Shown: positions 49,301 to 63,000 of the stretch, piece after piece
How the letters are laid out: each line of letters begins with the position of its first letter
Position numbering within the stretch: the first letter of the stretch is position 1
From: Branchiostoma floridae
Lineage: Eukaryota > Chordata > Leptocardii > Amphioxiformes > Branchiostomatidae
Assembly: GCF_000003815.2 (NCBI RefSeq)
Contig: NC_049993.1
Span: forward strand, 5,733,686-5,797,685
Length of the DNA: 64,000 nucleotides
Reading direction: 5' to 3'
Notes under the pieces: generated by a model
Database searches by the model: none
Told to the model about the DNA's origin: nothing
What the model saw: only the letters and a program-made list of their open reading frames with translations
Position numbers and translations under genes: made by a program

Positions 49301-51593
49301 CGTAACTTCTCAATTTGTTACAAGTTGTTGCGATCGTCAGTATTAATGTGTTGGTTATTTTCATTTTTCATTGCTCTACTTTAAGAATCTGTACCCTGAT
49401 TCACCAACTAGAAGAATCAGACAAACACACTGAAAGTAGATAGAAAATGGAATGCTTTATTTAGCAATGTGTCCCCACCCACAATTAATAAATAACAATT
49501 TCTCGAAAATAAATACACTTAAGCATAGTACAACAAAGGGTGAAAGAGGCAACAATGCAGCGGTTAGATGTATAAAGAATGCTGTGATATTTACCTTAAG
49601 CTAGTATATACAGAAAAGAACACCATTTGCACATTTACATAAAAAACACCATTCTCTTTTGATTACGAAGTGTACATATATGTACAAGTATTAATTTCTC
49701 AACTGGATTACGTTGATAGAAAGACTTTTTGACCCCAGAGCATGTATAAACAATGTTGGTACCTAGATATTATAAGAGTAGACTAGTAATGCTCATACAT
49801 TTGACAAAATCGACTCTTTTCGCCTCTTTCGTTTTGCCTTATAAAAACACAACAAAATTTAAACAAATCTTAAAATGTCAATCTTTTAAAATCGCAATAG
49901 TCGAGGCAATATTCCAACCTTTAATAGTAGTCTCATCATATTAGTAGAAAATATGTTCAAGTTTCTCTATTGTTCACAGCTTTTTGTTTACAAGAGTACA
50001 ATGTTCTTCGAGCCTGGTCGCTTTTGCGAGAACAATATTCTTCTTTTTGTAAATATATTTTCCCCAGAAAGTTAAATTCCCATTGCAAGGTTTTAAAGTT
50101 GTATGCCGTACCAGGTTACACATGTATTGCATTGACGTACATATGATGTGAACACTGCTTTACCAATCCCCATTACACATGCCACTAAGAAACAGACAGA
50201 ATTCACAGAAGATTGGATTATATAAGCCACGAAAACATGATATTATGGATGATAATGCCTAGGACCTTTTGTCCATGTCATGAAAAAAACGGACATTGAT
50301 TGGCAAGAAGTCCCACACTCAGTAAAATTACCGCAAAATGACAATGTCAAGAAACAAGTCGTAAAATGTCCATTACAAAAAGAGTCATCTTCTCACTCTC
50401 GCATCAAAGTTGGTGTCTCCAGACCATGCCATCCATAAAATCATATTTGTGTAGCATTATTATTAATAAAAACAAACCTTCACCGCTCATTAATTAAAGA
50501 TGATTACCCTGTCTCCATGACAAACCTGAATTACCATTACGGACACGTAATTTACAGGGTTTTAGATTGTCAGATATAATACAATATCTATCATAATTCA
50601 TATACTTTACTCCATTTGTTCCATTGCCTTTATCAACGACAATTCTTACATGGACAATTGCATACTTCATGTATGTGAATTCTATCAATAATTAAGAAAT
50701 GCCTTAGCGGAGTAAATGCATTAAACTGGAGCGGTAGTGGTAAGAGTTATGTTTGAGGCACTGGTCAACAATTATGACCTACCTATCTTAACAAGATATT
50801 CCTAATGCAGCGCCATATGCTTCCACATATTGATAATTTACAAACCCACCTGCATGTAGGTGCCTTTGACAGCTAGTGAACACTCACGTTTTAAGGATAC
50901 GCCCCATTTTCTTACTTATTTAAGATAAGTGCTTTTTTGTTTTATGTTTTACACTGGTGACATGACATGACGTCATATCCATTGCAAAGTGGTTTGTATC
51001 TATCAGAAATAGTCAATACGAAATATTCAGCTGGTAAACCTATCCCAGACGGGAGATGCGAAACTACGTATACAAAAGGAGTTATCAAAATATTAATACA
51101 CGATAAAGCGTACCTAGAAGTTCCTTTCTACAAAACATGCTTCAACCAACATGGAAGATAATTTAGATAGTGTTTAACACCTAGGTTCATGGATGGCATA
51201 TGCACGCACAGCGATATATTTTTTCTTCAGGACAGTAATCTTTTTACAACCACGCACCAAATCACCAAAAAAATCAAGAACTCGCAGTGAATCTTGACTA
51301 AAATCACAATAAGATTAGAGTAGTCGACATAGTTGGGTTCACAATTCGAAGTACGCATGCGCAGCGACATGTATTGTGGGAAATAGACAACTTGTAGACA
51401 ACTCTTGTTTTGACTTTCGACCATTGTCTCGAGTTGCATAACGGTTCAGGCATGTTTTGGACCTTCTTGTATGACATTGTCCACAATGCATTTCGCTGCA
51501 CATGTGTGCGTAGGATCTTGAACCTCCTTATTGCCGTTCTTTCTTCGCTGTGCATCCAAAAAAAAAAACCCTATGTACCCTATCTAGTCACTA
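46391..51593. other. Gene-poor spacer
   Basis: After the 3' UTR of zinc-finger gene 2 (AATAAA at 47903) I see no coding sequence or clear repeat in about 5 kb of AT-rich DNA. Confidence 0.6.
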
Positions 51594-54545
51594 TCAGCTA
51601 CACAGAAAACTGGGAATCTCTCGCTGGCACAGTCCCTCCACGCGGATGTTGTTATTCAGAAGCCACATCCCGTCAGGGGACAAGTTCCTACAGTCCCGAA
51701 CATTCAGCCTCTCTAACCGCCCACACGTCTGCAGCAACAGCCCCATGCCCTGGTCCGTCAGGCGCGTGCACCCCTCCACGTTCAACGTCCTTAGCGACAC
51801 GGTGTTGGACTCCGCTAGGTACCGCAGCGCCTTGTCGGTCAGGAGGAAGTTTCCGCTGACGTTCAGCTCCGCGATGCCCGGGCAGTTTTGCGATAACTGT
51901 TTGATGCCGCGATTACTGACGCTGAAACAGTGCGCCATGCTGATGTGGCGCAGCTTCGGGCAACGCTTGGCAAGATGCTCGATCCCCTTATCCGTGATGC
52001 GGAAGCACCAGTCAATGTTGAGGTACTCCAGATTGGGGTTGTTGACGGCCAGGTATTTGAGCCCGCTGTCTGTGAGGTGCCAGCAGCCGTTCAGGTCCAG
52101 GTGACGCAGGCGGGGGAAGCGGCACTTCATGCCGGTGTCTGTGATGAAACAGTGGCCCAGGTCCAGGTGCTCCAACAGCCGGCAGTACTGCGCAATGTAG
52201 GCGATTCCTGGAGGATACAGATAAGGACAAGGTGATTTAGTTTAAATCTTCGATGTAAGTCAGAATGACTGTGCACTTTTTTTAAAGTGCAATGAAAGAG
52301 ATAGACATGCACAGAGAAAATTAGAGAAAAGACTGCATGTAATCTCTGTGAACTGAATCGTTATCATACCCATTTTGCAAGTGTGTAGAGTTTGTGATGG
52401 GAATGGAAATGCAATGTAGCCGTCTAAAGCAGTTACCATACCAACCGCTCTATTTAGACACATTTAGATAATCAGGTAGAGGTCAACTGCAACAAGTGTC
52501 AGCAGCTTTATTTAGACGGATTCGGGTTATCAGGATTAAAGGTCATTGGGATCCTACACGCAGGACGAAATTATTTATTTGCTCCGATCAAACATCTTCC
52601 AGATGTTTGCATACCATCACAGCTAATATGAAAGAAACTAAATCTATCAATAGAAATGGCACAAAATCATGTTTTTAAGGTACTAGGAGTATCTATTATC
52701 TCCAACCCCTCCCCGGCTGTTGGTATGATCCACAGACGACAGGGGTCAAACGGAAATTTGGACACTCAGAAGTTCTTCCCGCCAAATTTGACAGATTATG
52801 CTTGTAGGAAAAAGATTTTTCCTCAGAGGAGCCCGCAGACGTGCTCCAAGGATATCTCGAAAGCAGAGGAAGGCACTTTGTAAGCCTTGGACGTTCTGAT
52901 GATGCCTCCTTGGTAGAGCATAGCCGTGGCGACTCTTGTAGCTGGTCACAACGATATGGCGGGTTGTATACCAGGCTCAGAAGAGGGGTACTTGCGCAAT
53001 ACTAGCCACGGTTAAACACAGCATTGAAGATGAATGGTGAGTTTACGAACACTTACTTGTCTTTTAATTAATTGCTCTCTGTCAACTCGTGACAAAACGG
53101 AAAGGAGGGAGTGAAACACCAACTTGTATGACCCTGAGGTCACAACCTTTTGCCCTGATTACCCAAATCAATCAAATACAGCCGTCGGCACTTGTTGCAG
53201 TTGACCTTTGCCTGATTATACACATGTGTCTAAATATAGCAGATGGTAAATCTTTTATTTACCTATGTTGTTTTTTAACCTGTGCTGTTTGTCTACATGT
53301 CGCACAGTAGTACTGTTTTACCTGTAGTACCTGATTGACTGCAGTATTGAAGGTACTCGCTGGTGTCGCTTTATCCACCTCAGTCACTAGTTGTTTACTG
53401 TTTCGGTTTGTACGTCATGCACATTTTTCATGCAGTCATGTCATCACAAAACACCCGTCCAATGTTTGAATTTCGAAGGTGAGGAATTTTATCTGAGCCC
53501 CCCCCCCCCCCAGAAGGACAATGGGCCTCCGTAAGTACTATATCTCCTTTTTAATGTGTTATGTTTATTTATTTGTAATAGAATGTATGCTATATTGCAC
53601 AAGTGAAACAAATGAAGTAGCACCCTCTATCATTTTTTTTGTCTGAATTAGAATCCACGTATCTTATCACAAGTAAACAAATGAGACAGCTCACTCTATC
53701 TCAAGTTTTCATCGTTAGTATAAAAAAATCATGTATCATCATACTAGCGAAAAATATAAGATCTTTCTAATTTTCTAAACTTTCTCCTCTGCCCTAATTA
53801 TTGTGTTTTATTAAGTCGAAATTAAAAAGCATAAACACTCACCATTATCCGTGATTTGCGAGCTCCTAACGTTGAGATGTCTGAGCTGCGTACAGTACAT
53901 GGCAAAGTGTTTAATGTCCAAGTCGATGACTATACCCCGGGAGGCGCTTGACCAGCCCACGTTGAAGCATTTCAGCCTCGTGCAGTAGGCCGGGATCGTT
54001 CGCATCCGGTGCGGATCGCGCCACAGTCCCTCACAGTCACTAATCGTCAGCTCCTCCAAGTTCACGCACTGCTTAGCCAATGAGACGACGCCCTGGCACG
54101 TGATCTCCGGGCACGCGTGGATGACGACGTTGCGCAGCTTCTTGCAGCCGTTGGCCACGTGAGCCAGTCCCCGGTCGGTGATTCGCCGGCAGCCCGAGAT
54201 GTTCAGCTGCGTCAGCTTACTGCAGTTCTTCCCGACATGCTCTAGATACCTGTCCGTCACCAGGTTCCAGCAGGCGCTCAGGTCTATTCTTTGCACGTTT
54301 CCCCTCCGTTGTAAGATGTTACAGAAGACGTCCTCTTGCTGCGTCGAGCTGAACGTTGTGGAGGAAAACTTTAAAGACGTCCACAAGCTCGAGTCCTGGC
54401 AAAGCCCGCACCAGCGCTTGCACACCTGCGCTACGGGCGGCAGGTGCACCAGCGCCGGCTGGAGGAAGGAGAAGACCCGGAGGATGAGCTCGTCAGGGAG
54501 GCAGGAGAAAGGGTCCACCGGTTTCTCCTCGTCTGCCGTCGCCAT
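51594..54545 (-). CDS. F-box and leucine-rich-repeat protein (FBXL7-like), 2 exons
   Basis: Likely substrate receptor of an SCF-type ubiquitin ligase: the F-box would bind Skp1 and the LRRs the substrate. Exon 1 is 54545-53843 and exon 2 is 52207-51594, joined in phase 1 to read SSQITDNGIAYIAQYC; the product is 438 aa. The F-box lies at about residues 12-56 (FSCLPDELILRVFSFL). About ten cysteine-containing LRRs follow (patterns such as LNISGCRRITDRGLAHVA and LNIDWCFRITDKGIEHLA) and continue to near the C terminus. The start at 54545 (MATADEEK) puts the F-box near the N terminus as is usual; an in-frame ATG at 54617 would add 24 residues that copy an internal repeat. The FBXL7 comparison rests on recalled architecture only. 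Confidence 0.9.
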
Positions 54546-54617
54546 GGTGATGACAGGAAGGACGTTGAAGCACTTGAGCTTTGTGCAGTACACTGGAACG
54601 GTCCGCATTGTCCTCAT
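54546..54617 (-). repeat. Partial LRR copy in the 5' leader of the F-box gene
   Basis: The in-frame leader encodes MRTMRTVPVYCTKLKCFNV, nearly the same as MRTIPAYCTRLKCFNV in exon 1 (about 53960-54010). It may be 5' UTR, an alternative N terminus, or a scar of local duplication. Confidence 0.6.
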
Positions 54618-57600
54618 TCTTCGGGGGCCACGCCGATGCTAGACTTAAATCCCTCTCACCTGTAGAGACATGAGAAATACATGTCAATAGTTGTTGACTT
54701 TAAGGGTTGTAGTTTGAAGAAAAATACATGTCATCTTCACCTAACACCAAGGCCTTATTTACCGGCTCTAAAACTGGTAAAGTTTAACTTTACAACACTT
54801 TACATAGCATGCTAGCAGCTTTACAAAATACTGACATGCTTTCACATTAAAAGAAATATGAGCACAGCAAATATACATAGAAACATCTATTGTTCAATCA
54901 ATCAAGTACAGTCTTTTATTACATAAAACTTTTGAAACCTAAGACATGAAAGCTGTTCAATAGTATGCAGCATATTCCATAGTCCTAGACGATCAAACAT
55001 CCTTAAGGTATTGAACTTTGAGTTCCGGCGAAGAGGGGGCTTAAATTCCATGGTGGTTATAGATATTGTGGCACTTGCAGTGGGCTGAGATAGATTATGG
55101 TGGTTTAAAGATGACCTGGTGACCTAATCCCTTCAACGTTACCTTCCAGGTTTTTGAAGGGATTGCATGGCCAGACGTGTGTTTTTAGGCTATAGTCTGC
55201 CTAGCTGTCGACTACAAGAGACGTTGTTGAAGGAACTAGGGCATTAATTCTACCGACTGTTTGTCTGTTTATATCCACAATTACGTACACATTCCTGCAT
55301 CCCTTTGTTGTAATAGAAGAGTTTTGTTTCCCCAGATTGTACAAATCACATCGAAACAAGTTTATTTTTTCCTGTATACATGGCAAGGTGGGGAAGCTTG
55401 AGCTGCCACTACTGCAACAATAAGAACCCAGTGTAGTAATCTTAAGCTTTGTTCAAACAAGTTGACACTTCTTTAATAACCTTTGTATTCGAGCAAATAA
55501 GACGAATGACCGAGACGCGTTTCAGACTGGTTTCTGGACAAGAAAAGCTCGAGAAATGTAAATTCTAAAGGTCTGGGTGCCAAGCGTTCCAGAGGGCGAA
55601 TACTGCCGCCATAGCACCGGAACCTAAGTTGAGTGTATCCCAGTGCTACGATTGGTCGAGGTAAGACGTCAATCATCATTTTAAGATGGTGGTCTATTGT
55701 CGCCTTTGTATGAGTACCGGGGCTGTGTTAACCGTGTTGACCTAACAAACAATTCGCACGTCTGGGACATAAATTGTATTTGCGCTAACGAGTCATTTGT
55801 GTCGCCTCCAAGCCATCGTGGCGTGTTTAAACCTCGACTCTTTTCTCTCAAGGACCTGAACTCCAGCCCAAAAATACACAGGCAAAACAGGATTCTTTTG
55901 AAACCCGGCAATGATAACAGTTTTGATAACACAACAGGACAAACTTGACGTGGGCGGAGAATATTAGAAATCTTCAGGCATTGTTCCGCGCCTTTTGAAC
56001 TGCAATGCCGCGATCACTCTCAACAAACAGTGGTGTTGACGTACGGATTAGAGCCCGCAGTAAATCATGACAACATTCCTTAGTGTGATCCCCTTAATGA
56101 TCGAACCTCAAAGCCAAGGAGCGATTTTTCAGCTACTAATGGAGCGTTACCAAGTTGCACTTGTAAATACACATAAACTCGGCACACTGTGTCGAGAGCT
56201 TCTTGTTTTCTTATCTTTTTTGTTGGTGGGAAGAAAAAACCTTTGATACACCAAAGACTGCCGTTGGCAATGTTAACATCAAAACATTGTGGTTTGGACT
56301 TTTGAAATGAGATGTCTGGAAACGCTTGACTGAGTGCCAGTAATACTCATTACAAATGTGAGGTAGGTACCATGTTTGCACAGTACTACCGCATACAACT
56401 ATGTCGTTTCAGTCGTTTGTATCTAAAACACAATCGAATTCAAAGCAAAGGATATTGTATTCAGTAGCATTAACCAAGCAAGACTCAAACATGACTGTAC
56501 AGTTGATACGACTCTAGTATTAGTGTGACAGTATCTAATGTTTACCCAGGAGTACATTAGTTATGTGTATAGATCGGTATCAAACTTTGTAATGGTCAGT
56601 ATATAATCCCAAACCTCTGAAGATAACGCCAGTGTGGACATTGCGTACATAATTAGATCTGATAGCCACATACTGGTAGTAGTATCTATACACGACTTGT
56701 CCTGGTCTGTTATTCAATAAGCTAAAGGAATGAGGAGTTGGGAAGGGCAAACAATGCTATAGTTGTGAAGTTGTACACATAGAATGTTCATGTAAAAACT
56801 GCAGATTATATCTGAAGCAACTGTTTTTCATTGATTGTTACAGGGATGTGGGGTATGTAAAGGCACAGGGTTGAGTGATTTACCGATAAGATAGGGCGTA
56901 CATGGGAATGGGCATCAGCAGCAGTAAATTAAAGGTACACTTGTCAAAGGTCTTACTCATCCTACTTTTACTATGCATGTGTAACTCTTCTCCTCTTACC
57001 CGTTGACAAATATGAAGCCCTGTTCATATTATATCTAGATATATTCGTGATGAATTGGATGGCTGATAAATCATCAATAGCGTCTCCAACAACAGTTCCC
57101 ATTGATATAAATTACACACGTACGAGTATATGGTTCAACACAGTTGAATCGTTCAAACAATAGGCGATTCATTACTGCAAAACACGGGGATTTTGCTCCT
57201 ACCATCCATCTTTTCTGATGTTACCGTCTTCAAAGGTCGCTAAAGATAGAGATTGTGTGTTTTCTGGTAGCGATGTTTGTGTTTTGCAGAGGTAAGTCTG
57301 GTGTTTTGTCGTAATGAATGGCGGGCATTTATATGAACTCGCCATGATCTGTGTGTTTACTGCTTTTAAGTCGTTTGCTCGACAGGAACTGAATTGATGC
57401 GTCACGGTTGCGATGGTTACCGAGGAACTTGTGGAGCGCATACAATGTATAATGAACAAGATGATGATGGGGATTTTACAATGACATGTTAGTGGTCTAT
57501 AGACCGGAGGCACAGGTCCAGATTTTAAATTGCTGAAAATTGCTTTGAGATATTTTGATCATGCTTTATTTCTAGGTTATTTCAATTCAGTCATCCATTT

Positions 57601-58859
57601 TCTGGTGACGCTACATAAAGTCCCTCCAGATGACTCTGTCGCGCATGACAGACAAGAGGTCTCTGGTATATCTGTCCAAAGGTATTATTTCTAAAGGTAA
57701 AGAAATCAAACAATTACATATGACACCAAATCAAACGATTACATGATGATACCAAAAGGGGGAACAACGATCATCGCACCAATGGCATGGGTTGTGGCAC
57801 GTTAGCACCTGACTGGCATTTTAATTGAGCGAAACTTGTTCACTTTTCAACGGACCCGCGCGGCAACTTTGAGTTGCTCCGAAAACACTTTGTAATCAGT
57901 CGGTAAATACGGGAGAAGAATCGAAAGAAAAAATGCTCATTTATCGATACGACACACAGCTTTTATATCCTCCCACTGGACCGCAGCTACCTGTCCACCA
58001 TTGCCTCCTACACTTCCGACACCATCGCAAGGCCGCCATGTTTGACCTCAAGGTCACACCTTTAAGGTCAGCTTCGCGGGAGTTCTGACGAAGCGACCAA
58101 AATGTGGTGGTTAGTTTTACCTCCCACAGTGCACATTAAAATGTCGATATTCCATCATATCTAGGTTCCAGATTTCATACTTTGGCCTAGCAGGCTCTGA
58201 ATGCATGTACGTGTTGTGATCCGTCAAATATTTGCATTGTACCCTATTATTGATAGCCCTGGTCGAGGTGGACACAGTGAAAGGGTCCTCAGTACTCAAA
58301 ATCAAGCTTACGAAGTGTAAATGTTGTCGTTTAATATGTTCCAAACGAGTCGAGTGTACTCTTATTTCTTGCTGTACTTTTCTAAACTTTAGAATCTTCA
58401 AGTACGCTGAATTGACCCGTCACTATTTGAGCGAAATGTTTCGTCCTGTACTAAAACGACATCGATCCTCAAAAATAATGTGCCTAAAGCACATAAGTTC
58501 GGTACAATATTCCATGGTTCCACAAAAATAAATCCCCAAACAGTGAGTGCAAATTGGCATTGGACCAACGTAAACCCAATTATGGGGATCACTTTGTTTT
58601 CACACCGCCCAGTGTCAAGTTCTTCCACCTAGACAAGCACTTGGTTATAATATTTCTCTGTCTACACATAGCAAGTTGTTGGAGTGGGTATTAGTGCAGT
58701 TAGCAAGGACAGAGCGATCGAATTTTGCGGCTGTGTATGACACAACTTTGCCCCAAAAGCTTGTTACACAATACCCAGGCGGTAAGGTTACAGTGTAAAC
58801 TTCCTAGCAGGGATTTCTATTAACGAGGGTGTTGTGGGCTTCCGTCGCAATGTTTTGGG

Positions 58860-59285
58860 TACAGCGGTCGGGACTTCACGGGCGTCAGGGGCACGCTTGT
58901 TCGGCGGGACCCTCGCCGGCGCCAGGGAACCCCGCGGCCGTGTGGTCGGTAAACTTGACTAGACATCGTTTGGCACTTACAGGGCGTTTGCACGTGGCCG
59001 CTATATCTAATATCTCTATAAATAGCCGCCAAGGCCATGTTGGTGGAATGGATAGATCCAAGATGGTGGCCGACCATTCGGAACGCTCAGACAAGAATTT
59101 AATGACCAAAATAAATTGATTTTCATAGCGAAATGCTTTCTAGTTATAAAGAGTGAAAAGGAGGAATTTTAGAAAGACGCCACATACCTAAAACGTCATT
59201 CACATGGAAACTTCGCATGTGTCTTTAACCCGCCAATATGGCGTGCGCGCTATTACGTCACGGTCACGTGGCCGCAAACGGTGTC
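58860..59285. promoter_or_regulatory. Promoter-like CpG-rich stretch
   Basis: CpG-rich sequence followed by CTATAAATAG (59015-59024), CAAGATGGTGGC (YY1-like, near 59058) and TTACGTCACGG with CACGTG near 59253-59270. No downstream gene is visible in the window, so the role is unproven. Confidence 0.3.
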
Positions 59286-59710
59286 AATGACCCTGACAAT
59301 CAACAGGTGGTTGACGTGACGAGCATAACCAAACAGAACAAGAAGCGGACACAAGAAGCTTTATTCTTGTGATTTTTCACGGTCTTTAGGCGCAAAAAAG
59401 CTATATGTTTTTGTATTTGCACTTATGAATATACGAGTACTAGTAACATGTGCCCCTAGACTAGCCTCCTTCGTAGATTCTTCGATTATTTTTTGGGGAG
59501 GTTGATTCCCGATTTTTAACAGGTTCTCTATGTTTTGCGACAAAACTCCCTTTCCCGGCAAACTCCTCTCTCACCAGACTCCCCTGCCGTAAAAGAGAAC
59601 CTTAGCCCCAAGTGTTAAAAATCGCGAGTCAACGCTCCTCAAAAATAAACGCCAACGCTCCAGAAGTCTGCGAAGGAGGCTACCCTCAGACCTTAAGCTT
59701 GTAGGTCGCA

Positions 59711-59892
59711 TAGTCTCTACCAGACTCCGGATCGCTGGATCATGGAGAAATCGTAGAAATGTAACAAATAGAGGAGTAAGCCGGCCAGAGGAATATAACC
59801 GGCCAGGGAACAGCACGCGATCCACGGTTATATTCCTCTCTATTTGTTCCATTTCTACGATTCTCCAGCGATCCGGAGTCTGGTAGAGACTA
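59711..59892. mobile_element. MITE, copy 1, with 9-bp target duplication
   Basis: 182 bp with ends TAGTCTCTACCAGACTCCGG and CCGGAGTCTGGTAGAGACTA, flanked by TAGGTCGCA (59702-59710, 59893-59901). A 9-bp duplication suggests a Mutator-like family. Confidence 0.88.
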
Positions 59893-59931
59893 TAGGTCGC
59901 ACACGTTTACAGCAATGTCGTAGATATTCCA

Positions 59932-60057
59932 TAGTCTCTAATAGAGAGGAATATAACCGTGGTTCGCGTGTTGTTACCTGGTCGGTTATAGTCCTCTGGC
60001 CGGCTTACTCCTCTATTTCTACGATTTCTCCAGCGATCCGGAGTCTGGTAGAGACTA
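59932..60057. mobile_element. MITE, copy 2, with 9-bp target duplication
   Basis: 126 bp of the same family as the neighbour, flanked by GATATTCCA (59923-59931, 60058-60066). The left arm is shortened after TAGTCTCTA. Confidence 0.85.
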
Positions 60058-63000
60058 GATATTCCAATTGCACCATGGCCATACGTTTGGTGCAGAATGT
60101 AAAATCGGTGGTTATACCTGATATGCAGTAACCGTTGAACCATATTTATTCCATCATGCATAATTTTAGTACTGCTAGCTGTTAAAGAAATCTGCAGTAA
60201 AAAGAGAACATGATACGGGCAATTAGAACAAAGCCTGGCTAATATAACTACCCTATCCTAGAGACTGATTACATCGAGAATAGTCAAAATAACGTGATTG
60301 TCCTGTAACATGTAGAACAGATTAGCTTTGTGATCTTGCGGTTTAAAGACTAGTACTTGTGGCCATACACCAAACCCTGTGCAATTGTAGATCGATTAGG
60401 TTCACGCCTTCTATGTATCACATAAACTTGGCCCTAACCCCATGTGGCGCCTTCAATTACAATCAAACACAGATTGATTTATGACCTCAGTGATGACTCC
60501 TGAAACCTCAGCCTCTCTCTTTTTGCGACACAAACAGTGCAAATTAACGTTGTACAAGCACCTGACAATAGCCCAAGCCTCGCGCGACGACAGATCACGT
60601 TGAATACCAGATGACATTGCCCAAACATAAGACCTTACTCTTCTACAGCAACTTTGTAACGTATGGTTTGAAAAGAACAAGAGAACGCTAGTGTATCAAG
60701 ACGATGCAACCAGACCTTAAAAAACCGCGACCTTCAGGGAAACGCGTTCAGAGCGATTCAAGCCGCTGGAAAATTGCGGCCTGTTTTGGCATCTACGCTC
60801 GAGAGGCTGGAGTGTTTCCGACACACACTCGACCTGTTTTTGGACGTCCAACGTTACCCAAACCCGCGGGGCAACCTGTGGTATCCAACACTCACGCAGA
60901 TGATGATTAAAAGAAAAACATGAATCTTTAGTAACTTCAGTTGCAATTCACTACTCTCCCTGTGGGTCTAGTATGTGAACCGCTTTCCCTGTTTTTAAAT
61001 TTCGGGCATATGTAATGCCTTAAAAGGCTTTAAAGGGCTTTACATGTGCCCAAATAAAGGCTTTAAACGTAGTTTGGGCAAATTACCCAAAACTACGAAC
61101 AGGCAAAACAAGTGGTTTATTTTTAAACCAAATTGCAGCATTACACACTAATCGTCAACAATAACAAGGAAGATCCGTGACTTCGTGGGCCGAGCCACAC
61201 CCGTCTTATGGTATGTTTGGGGTGATAGGATTTTTATAGCGAGACCTTGACGGAACCGAAAGTCCACAAGGCCTCTTTTCCTCCACACAACAGCTACAAT
61301 TTGAACGGCAAAGTCACTCCTGTGTACCAAATTTTCTGTTCCGCTACGCCAAATAAATAGAATATGGTTGTAAATCATTAGCTCATAAACATCCCTCTAC
61401 TGTGACTACATGAATAATACCAACAAATAAAGTGGCTTCGGGCTACCAGCCTAGTTGGTTACGCATCGTCAAGTTGCTTGCTTATCTAGGGGTCTTGCTA
61501 GAATAAGTAAACAAGTCCTACATGGATCATACATTTTTTTGCGTGATGAACAAGTACATGTGTTGCCTTGTAAGAAGATCAAATGTTTGAGTCATACCCC
61601 TAACAGCTTCCTTTGAAACTTCAACTTTGATTTATGCTCGTTACAATACAAAGGTGCAGTCTATATCTACTTGTATTACATGTTTAGCTACTAGTTGTAG
61701 TCAATGTACAACTATTAACAGACTGACCTTAACTCGGGCCACAAAGTTCAAGATCAAATGTCCAATCAGACAGCAGGATCGGCACCATTCCCCAACGAAC
61801 TCTTCCGTACTGCAGCTAGCTTTGCATAATTTAAATTAGGATCTAAAAATCTCGTTTAAATCGTCCAACACTGGCGCACAACCGTGTATAACTAACTACT
61901 CCTACCAACACGCCCAGAAAAATCCAGCTCTTTAAAGAGCCGCAGTACAGCTCTTTTGAATGAGCAAGGATGACGTAATGCTAACCCTTTCCACCAACCA
62001 GAAATAAGTTCAATCACCCTGAAAGGCTCGAGACTATGGCGGCTGTCACCTCTCCCGCTCTCCCACCTCGGCAAAGGTAAAACGACTCCGCCAGAATTCA
62101 TCGCTACTGTTGACGATAAATATTTGGCGAGATTGGTCGATGATATCACCGCCAAGCCAAAGACCTGTCGAGCGGGTTTATTCTCGATTGAGGGCTTTGG
62201 AATGTCGAAATTATGGCACCAGACACCAGCGCATACCTCCAATTAAGGTATTTTGCGTCTGCAAAGCCCAGGCATTTTTGGTAACAAACCACTAACTATT
62301 CGGAATGAAACCCGGTGTCAGAGACAAAGGCAGATGGTGTTCTTAAAAGTTTTGTTTTCATTGTGCATTGTACTTGAGAGTGTGTGTATCATAAACACGA
62401 TTATCAAGGTGGCGGAATATGCTTATTCTATAGAACACACGTCCTTGACTTTGTACCATATGTATTTTATAAACATAAAAAGAACCTCTTTGGAACCTCT
62501 TTTCCATTCTATAGACATAGAGAGAGGCATTTGTGTTCAAATGTAAAGAAACATTAACAGAAAGATGTGCAAACGCCATGCGTTAACTTTGGTTTCAAAG
62601 GCAAAAGAGTCTGTCTTGGCCAGTGTAACGCACCAGGACATACCTCTGGCCAGAATACACGTACCAAGGTAATACGTTTTACAATGCTTAACCTGACTCG
62701 CTACACAGAAGACACCTGTTGAAAACGTCGAACGGAGACAATTTTAGGTGCTTTTACCATAGGAAACACACGTAGGTACATCTAAAACACGGAAGTGCCT
62801 TTCTATTGGGTGTGGTTTGGTTTGGTTTGGTTTGGCTAAGGAAAGAGACATGTTGAGGATGTCAACCAACAAAATACCCCATTTTCTCAGCAAAAGTTGA
62901 AAATATTTTGTCTGCACCCGAATACATAAAGACTAATTATTAACCCAAAATAGAAAACCGGAACTTCCATCCCCTTGAACAAACCTTGGCCATATACCAT

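Noticed and set aside
51930-52235. Plus-strand protein over F-box exon 2
   Set aside because: Antisense shadow of the LRR coding sequence.
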